Made by a program: the position numbers and the translations under genes. DNA of 64,000 bases from Phoronis australis (taxonomy: Eukaryota > Phoronida > Phoronidae): the NCBI GenBank assembly GCA_002633005.1, contig NMRA01000269.1:203070-267069 (forward strand). The letters are read 5' to 3'. Below are positions 60,301-64,000 of the stretch, one piece after another. The notes under the pieces were generated by a model. The model worked only from the letters and a program-made list of their open reading frames with translations, was not told the origin of the DNA and did no database searches. Position 1 is the first letter of the stretch. Each line of letters opens with the position of its first letter.

Positions 60301-61071
60301 CTCTGTTGTACAGGTGAGGTCGTCTCTCGTTAGTTTTGCTTTAAATTGGCTGAATTCTTGACTTTCATCCGTTTTTATTGGGTTTGGAATCGAGTCTAGA
60401 CTCGTTTCCATAAAGTTTTGTTTTTTTTTTCCAAAACAAGGTCATAAGCATTTGATTACCAATATTTCAGACTTTTCGGGAGACACTGGTTAATTTTTGT
60501 GATTGTTGCTAGGGAATGCAAGGACATGTAACTTTGGGGATTTTTTGTTCCCAAATGAAAGGTCATGATTCGTTTTGATATATAATGTACAGGTATTTGA
60601 TTTTTGACCGTTTTATCCACCAAACTCGGGTCCAGCAACTTGAATGTCACACCTGGCTCATGGGTTAAGTTCATCAGTTGAGGATACTAGGTGGAACAGA
60701 AGTGGAATTTTATTCTGACAATAAGTTTAAACTAAATTTTAAATTTTTTTCTGTACTTTATTCAAGCGTGGTTTGTACTGCAACAGCTGTTGGCAAACAA
60801 TATTTGGTGAAAATACAACTGCACGGGTTTTTGTAGCAATTTAATGAGTTTTTGAGAAATGGATGTAGAGTTATTCACATCTATGTTCTGTACGATAAGT
60901 ACAGACAGAAAATATTTTGAAAAATAGTGGCTATTCACAACAGAAAGATGAAAAAATGCAGTTTTGCCGATTATTTTGTCTTAAGTTGATGAGATATTAC
61001 TGTAATGTTATATGGTGCAAGACGCAAGACTTCAATTCTTTTTCAGACTAAAACACTATGGAAACTACTGA
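48375..61071 (+). CDS. UTP18: UTP18 (WDR50-type), U3 snoRNP / small-subunit processome WD40 protein
   Basis: Exons: 48375-48581, 49369-49436, 50090-50176, 51132-51193, 52002-52126, 52955-53038 (second copy 53806-53889), 54567-54738, 55244-55344, 56209-56299, 57437-57560, 58188-58359, 60174-60313 and 61047-61071. With one copy of exon 6 the protein has 485 residues. An in-frame TAA lies 21 bases before the ATG. Seen: a basic N-terminus, [42 protein letters not shown] and SLP, then the beta propeller from about residue 184 with [59 protein letters not shown] and ILAIASD, ending RLKHYGNY like human RLHHYSDF. The family acts in the nucleolus in early 18S pre-rRNA processing; the human protein is 556 residues. 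The doubled exon 6 is probably an assembly error. Confidence 0.96.
48582..49368. other. UTP18 intron 1
   Basis: Donor GTAAGA, acceptor CGTTACAG. Contains a run of nine G near 48751; nothing else recognised. Confidence 0.6.
49445..49885 (+). repeat. 37-base minisatellite, about 12 units, in UTP18 intron 2
   Basis: Unit of the form GCCTTGTGCTGCAGTTATAG followed by TCTGTTGAGTCAAAACA, repeated head to tail with few changes (TCTGCCGAGTC and CATAACA variants). It starts almost at the donor of exon 2. Each unit carries a PstI-type CTGCAG. Confidence 0.9.
50281..50600 (+). repeat. Dispersed repeat family C, copy 2 (partial)
   Basis: Starts AAAACTAGATTTTAACTCGG, as does the copy at 59562. Shared blocks then follow down to a TTTTAGAGAA string. 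It lies in UTP18 intron 3. Confidence 0.6.
52640..53489 (+). repeat. 850-base direct duplication beside an N, copy 1
   Basis: Starts TGTAGAACTTG and ends CACTAGACCCT at the base before the N at 53490. Contains UTP18 exon 6 with its splice sites and a GATT run. Confidence 0.9.
52955..53038 (+). CDS. UTP18: UTP18 exon 6, first copy
   Basis: Eighty-four bases, phase 0 on both sides, encoding [19 protein letters not shown] and the start of the next strand. It lies inside an 850-base segment repeated at 53491-54340. The two exon copies differ at two synonymous third positions only. Confidence 0.85.
53491..54340 (+). repeat. 850-base direct duplication beside an N, copy 2
   Basis: Exactly the same length as copy 1 at a constant offset of 851, starting at the base after the N. 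Differences are scattered single substitutions, in the exon both synonymous. Confidence 0.9.
53806..53889 (+). CDS. UTP18: UTP18 exon 6, second copy (likely the allelic duplicate)
   Basis: Same 28-codon exon as at 52955-53038, with intact splice sites and the same protein sequence. Because it is phase 0 on both sides, a transcript could include both copies and stay in frame, giving 28 extra residues, but the layout around the N at 53490 argues that only one exists in the genome. Confidence 0.5.
54739..55243. other. UTP18 intron 7
   Basis: Donor GTACTG, acceptor TTTTCCCAAG. Only an AAAT run near 54890; nothing else recognised. Confidence 0.5.
55425..55603. repeat. Small foldback element in UTP18 intron 8
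   Basis: Arms of about 30-35 bases: left CGTTTTGGTGTTCAA and CAACAC, right the complement (GTGTTG, TTTGAACACCAAAACATG). About 110 bases lie between them. Target duplication not clear. Confidence 0.6.
56460..56606 (-). mobile_element. tRNA-derived SINE fragment in UTP18 intron 9
   Basis: On the minus strand the sequence has an A box TGGCTCAGTGG (56596-56586) and a B box GGTTCAAATCC (56553-56543), spaced 32 bases as in a tRNA gene. The outer stems do not pair like a real acceptor stem, so this is a tRNA-like SINE head and not a functional tRNA. The body continues toward lower coordinates; the end is uncertain. Confidence 0.7.
56854..56987 (+). repeat. 26-base minisatellite, about five units
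   Basis: Unit GTTTAAAAACAAAATTGGGG plus GGATG with small changes; in UTP18 intron 9. Confidence 0.85.
58481..59370. mobile_element. Foldback element interrupted by a nested MITE
   Basis: The outer ends TTGAAGACATGACAG (58481-58495) and its complement (59356-59370) are followed inward by matching blocks: GTTTGACAGCTTAA / GTTTCACAGCTTAA, CGTAGTCTCT, CTTCAGGCGTGCAGCTA and CCGAGA. The right arm is cut by the inner element at 58799-59309. It lies in UTP18 intron 11. Confidence 0.8.
58799..59309. mobile_element. MITE family D, copy 1 (inner, nested insertion)
   Basis: 511 bases with perfect 13-base inverted ends CAGGGCTTGGAAT ... ATTCCAAGCCCTG and a 6-base direct repeat TTAGAG on both sides (58793-58798, 59310-59315). 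CAGGG ends suggest a hAT-like element, though 6 bases is shorter than the usual 8-base hAT duplication. Open frames inside look non-coding; no transposase seen. Confidence 0.85.
59562..60035 (+). repeat. Dispersed repeat family C, copy 3
   Basis: Begins AAAACTATAGATTTTAACTCGG-like and ends with AGGGTCCTACATAACCTTGTG-like sequence; the end part matches 41190-41215 and the start matches 50281. In UTP18 intron 11. Confidence 0.6.
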
Positions 61072-61407
61072 GCGAATGTCTGGCTGCTGAGCTCTCCAAC
61101 GACGTTCTGGGAAATGAAACCAAGAGGACTGTTGTTGTGAAACATAAAGTGGTGGTTTGGTACTTGGATAAGGGTGGTCTCGTCCTAAATGTAAATGTTT
61201 GTCTTCATTCTACAAAGTGGCTGGAAACCAGCCTTCCTTTCAAAGATTAATTTTTGATTTAGACCACTTGCCGTTATGAAATTGGTATCAATTTTTTCCT
61301 CAGTCAAGTGCAAAAGGGACTATATTTTGTTATTGTTGTTTGTTAGGCCCAATAGAGTTGGGTTGTCACAGGGGGTTATCTATGCACTGAGCATAGTTTT
61401 GACCAAT

Positions 61408-61413
61408 AATAAA
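61408..61413 (+). promoter_or_regulatory. Candidate poly(A) signal for UTP18
   Basis: AATAAA stands about 340 bases after the UTP18 stop codon on the same strand. A second AATAAA-like motif occurs near 61773. Which is used cannot be told from sequence. Confidence 0.35.
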
Positions 61414-61954
61414 CTATCATTTATAAGTTCAGAAACTGTTTCACATCTGGTTTTGGAACAAGTCAAGATCAGTTTCACAGTGTCAAGTGGTCCAAATCAA
61501 AGGTAGGTTTTGTAACAGAATGGAATTTTAGGCCAAACAAAATAGCGTAATTGGTTCTGGTCTGTGCCTCTATTAACTGATGTGGTGACACGGTATTTTT
61601 TGTGAATAACCTGGTTCCAGATGACGTGGAATGATTTCCTTCTGTTTTGCCTCGCTGGGTCTATCTGCTATAATTGTTGTGAGGCGCAAACTTTAAAATG
61701 AGTCGGGTGCCAATCGGAACCAAATGTGCTATTTTCGGCCTTATAGGCACTATAACTGTTGAAATTAAATTGCAATAAATTATGTTATACCAAGACAATA
61801 TTTATTTTTACTTTTTACTTCTAAGTTAAAAAAAGAAATCAATCTTTGTTTGAAGGTTTAATTACACAAAAACAGCTGTGCAGGTATAAAAAGTTGGCAA
61901 CTAGTGTCTGTATACAGGTCTTTCTCACTAACATCCACCAGGAAGTTGCAGATA

Positions 61955-62201
61955 CAATTCTTGGAATTTTCCTCTTTTAAGAAGATTTCCTCTTTTTTGG
62001 TTTCGATTTCCTCTTATCTGATTTCCAGTTTCCTCTTTTCTTGTCTCTTTTTTATCATTATTTTGACTTTATTCTTGCAAAAACGTTTATTTCACTTAAA
62101 CTTTAAAACACAAAAATATTTCTATCACACAATCCTATTGTGGAACGATACATCACCTGTAAAATTTTGCTCTCTTTTGTCATTGGTCATTCCAAGCCCT
62201 G
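61955..62201. mobile_element. MITE family D, copy 2 (short, diverged)
   Basis: The right end TTGTCATTGGTCATTCCAAG then CCCTG is the same as in copy 1. The left end CAATTCTTGGAATTTTCC matches copy 1 with three changes in the first six bases. Only 247 bases; the middle is T-rich and unlike copy 1. No target duplication seen. Confidence 0.65.
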
Positions 62202-63073
62202 ACCCATCTTTTTTTGGGAGACCTTTTGATTTATGTGATAAACCTTTGACTTTGTGGCAGTAACTCCTGAAGGGGGCTCTGGCTTCTTCATAAAAAGTGA
62301 TGAAGACGATAAGGTATACAAATTTCTTATCTGGGTTAGGTTGTTAACTGATTTGAAAACCCAAATCCAAATAGAAAACAGTCTACTGCTGCAATGCAGG
62401 ATGTCTCTAAAAAGACATTTTTATTAACACCCGAGAATGGGGTGTATCCGTTGGAGAAGGGGTCATTTTAAGAAAATGTGTGTTCAGGAAGGGATTTTTC
62501 TTGCCAGTTTGAAGAGACTTGGCAGGTTAGTATAGCGCGATGATTTCCCCAACTGAGTGAGCAGCTGACCACACGCACCCAGCAAAATGGCCGCCACTGT
62601 GATTAGGTTCCTGTTTGGAGTGTTGCATTATGGGATTAAAGAGCAGTGAACACCCTAAGCGGTCATCATTTCTGTTGTATGTAAGACTTCGATGAAATAC
62701 CTTTTCTGTCGCGGGAAGTATTGGTGATACTAAAGACATCTCAATAACTTTCATGACAGCCCTCTCATTTTCCAATACCAGGTGAACTGAATCTTATTAA
62801 GCATTTTTGCCAACAGAAGAAGGTGTCTCAAGATTCCACCAGATCACTCTTGTATTAGAGTGTCAGTTTTTAGTCTTATCACAGCGCATACAGTTTCAGG
62901 AATACACATCGGCTTGTAGAATGACTATATCCATGTATTCTCTGTATTTCCGTAAAAATACTGTTTACTCCATAGGGTATTCATTTGGTCTTAAAACTAT
63001 TCGCAATTAGTTTTCCATAGGAACTATAATATACACGATCATTCAGCATTAATACACAGGTCTCATTCAAGCT

Positions 63074-63214
63074 TAGACCATTTCTTTCCAATGTGGAAAG
63101 GAGGGATTTATGTTCCAACCTGTCAATGGTTGGGATTTCTTTCGTAGACTATTTTTTCCAATGTGGAAATGAGGGATTTATGTGCCAACCTGTCAATAGT
63201 TGGGATTTCTTTCG
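63074..63214. repeat. 70-base tandem duplication over the sulfotransferase 3' end
   Basis: Two units, about 63074-63144 and 63145-63214, share TTCCAATGTGGAAA, GAGGGATTTATGT, CCAACCTGTCAAT and TTGGGATTTCTTTCGTAG. The second unit includes the last seven codons and the stop codon of the sulfotransferase, so the first is a copy of the coding end in its 3' UTR. Confidence 0.85.
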
Positions 63215-64000
63215 TAGCCAAATATTGCGAAGTCCTTTTCGTAAACATGGTATAACCTATTCATGTCGTCCTTGCTGACATTTTCGTAATACTTCTCAAA
63301 TAAATCATGCGTTCGTTTAGACTTTTCGGATTTCGGAAAGTCTAAGTTGGCTTTCCCTTTGGTAAGGATGTAGTCTGCATCCAAGTCGATTGTTTCAAAG
63401 TTTCCAATGACGTCATATGGAATGGAACACGGCCGACAGATGTCAGTAACAGGCCTCCAGTGGGAATTTAAAGCGTTAGTGCCGTTTGCGTGATAAGTAT
63501 CAATTATATATTTAACAAATTCTTCAAAAGTAACGTCGTCGCCATTGAGGAGAGATTCTGCAGATGGATTAGTCCTGTAGCGCCGAATTATTTCCGTACC
63601 GTAGGTTTTATGAAAGAATTCCTTATCTGGTGAATGACGTTTCATTTTATTCCTGTACGCCGAGAGCACGCGCTCAAAGGGATGTCGACTGAACATAAAT
63701 TTTATGTAGTGTTTAAATCTGTCCTTTGCATCCGAAAGTTCTAGATGCTTTAATTCGGGTAGAGTACTTGCTAAGGAGGAACTGTATTTCTCGACCTGAG
63801 GCTCAGTCGTTGGGTCAACTTTGCCCGTTAGCATTAAGAATACTATTTTCCAAATGGAGGAAGCCACTTTTGGTACAGGACAGTACAACAGTCCGTGACT
63901 CTCGTCCATTCGTAGTGCCTCGAACACGTATCGCGTCTCATCAGCGGTGTCGGTGGAGAACCGCGCGCAGGCAGTCCTCGCAACGCGTTTTCTGTGTTCC
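63193..64000 (-). CDS. Carbohydrate sulfotransferase (HNK-1ST / CHST8-14 family), 3' part, runs off the right edge
   Basis: An open frame continues from the window edge to TGA at 63195-63193, 269 codons including the stop. No start codon of the true gene is inside. Seen: a basic start RKRVARTACARF, then CPVPKVASSIWKIVF, the 5'-phosphosulfate-binding site for PAPS in this family, and SRHPFERVLSAYRNK, the 3'-phosphate-binding motif. Family-like blocks FVKYIID, HWRPVTDICRPC, YDVIGNFETID and the C-terminal YEKDFAIFGYE follow. The missing N-terminus should carry a type II membrane anchor. Members are Golgi enzymes moving sulfate onto GalNAc, GlcA or related sugars of glycosaminoglycans and N-glycans; the exact acceptor cannot be read here. 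No intron is seen in this part. A 70-base tandem repeat overlaps the stop codon. Confidence 0.93.
   Translation of the reverse strand, partial: EHRKRVARTACARFSTDTADETRYVFEALRMDESHGLLYCPVPKVASSIWKIVFLMLTGKVDPTTEPQVEKYSSSLASTLPELKHLELSDAKDRFKHYIKFMFSRHPFERVLSAYRNKMKRHSPDKEFFHKTYGTEIIRRYRTNPSAESLLNGDDVTFEEFVKYIIDTYHANGTNALNSHWRPVTDICRPCSIPYDVIGNFETIDLDADYILTKGKANLDFPKSEKSKRTHDLFEKYYENVSKDDMNRLYHVYEKDFAIFGYERNPNY

Larger units (their letters stand above)
61072..63192. other. UTP18 3' side and intergenic region before the sulfotransferase
   Basis: Includes the UTP18 3' UTR, candidate poly(A) signals, MITE family D copy 2 (61955-62201) and the tandem repeat at 63074. No further coding exon is recognised. 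Confidence 0.55.

Noticed and set aside
61904-62263. 119-codon plus-strand open frame
   Set aside because: Lies over the T-rich core of a MITE; Phe/Ser/Leu-rich translation is typical of poly-pyrimidine DNA.
1-64000. CRISPR arrays, operons, ribosome binding sites or bacterial insertion sequences
   Set aside because: None seen; the spliced animal genes make these categories inapplicable, and the regular 37-base array at 49.4 kb has no spacers.

Overview
Kind of organism. The window is animal nuclear DNA. It carries five protein-coding genes, all but one split by introns with GT...AG borders. Those introns run from about 100 bases to several kilobases, and the DNA between exons is AT-rich and full of short non-autonomous transposons, foldback elements and simple repeats. 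The gene content (TTC14, a laminin-gamma/netrin-like gene, a Phox2 homeobox gene, UTP18, an HNK-1/chondroitin-type sulfotransferase) fits an invertebrate bilaterian. A hemichordate, another invertebrate deuterostome or a lophotrochozoan are all possible; the sequence alone does not decide, and I recognise no mitochondrial, viral or bacterial part.

Layout. (1) 1-7719, minus strand: nine coding exons of TTC14 (S1 RNA-binding domain plus TPRs), running off the left edge. (2) 7720-12954: intergenic, with two copies of a short transposon (MITE) in opposite orientation. (3) 12955-22492, plus strand: a complete six-exon gene for a 435-residue secreted or membrane-anchored protein. It has a laminin N-terminal (LN) domain of laminin-gamma type, two LE modules, then a dedicated last exon with a short hydrophobic C-terminus. 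(4) 22493-27453: intergenic, with simple and dispersed repeats. (5) 27454-35896, minus strand: complete four-exon Phox2. (6) 35897-48374: about 12 kb without a recognised gene, holding two transposon-like elements with inverted ends, several trinucleotide tracts and two long duplications next to single N bases. (7) 48375-61071, plus strand: complete UTP18, a WD40 protein of the small-subunit processome. One exon is present twice because 850 bases are repeated on both sides of an N. (8) 63193 to the right edge, minus strand: 3' part of a Golgi carbohydrate sulfotransferase.

How the genes relate. There is no operon logic; the neighbours are independent eukaryotic genes. TTC14 and the LN gene are divergent, the LN gene and Phox2 are convergent, Phox2 and UTP18 are divergent, and UTP18 and the sulfotransferase are convergent.

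Most notable points. The LN-LE-LE protein stops just after the first cysteine of what would be LE3 and gains a GPI-like tail, a netrin-G-like layout on a laminin-gamma-like sequence. A nested MITE insertion can be dated and sized from the symmetry of its host element. Three long duplications abut or lie near single Ns and look like unmerged haplotype overlaps rather than biology. Exon borders were assigned by eye from splice consensus, reading frame and remembered family sequence; every junction given for the four spliced genes keeps the reading frame.
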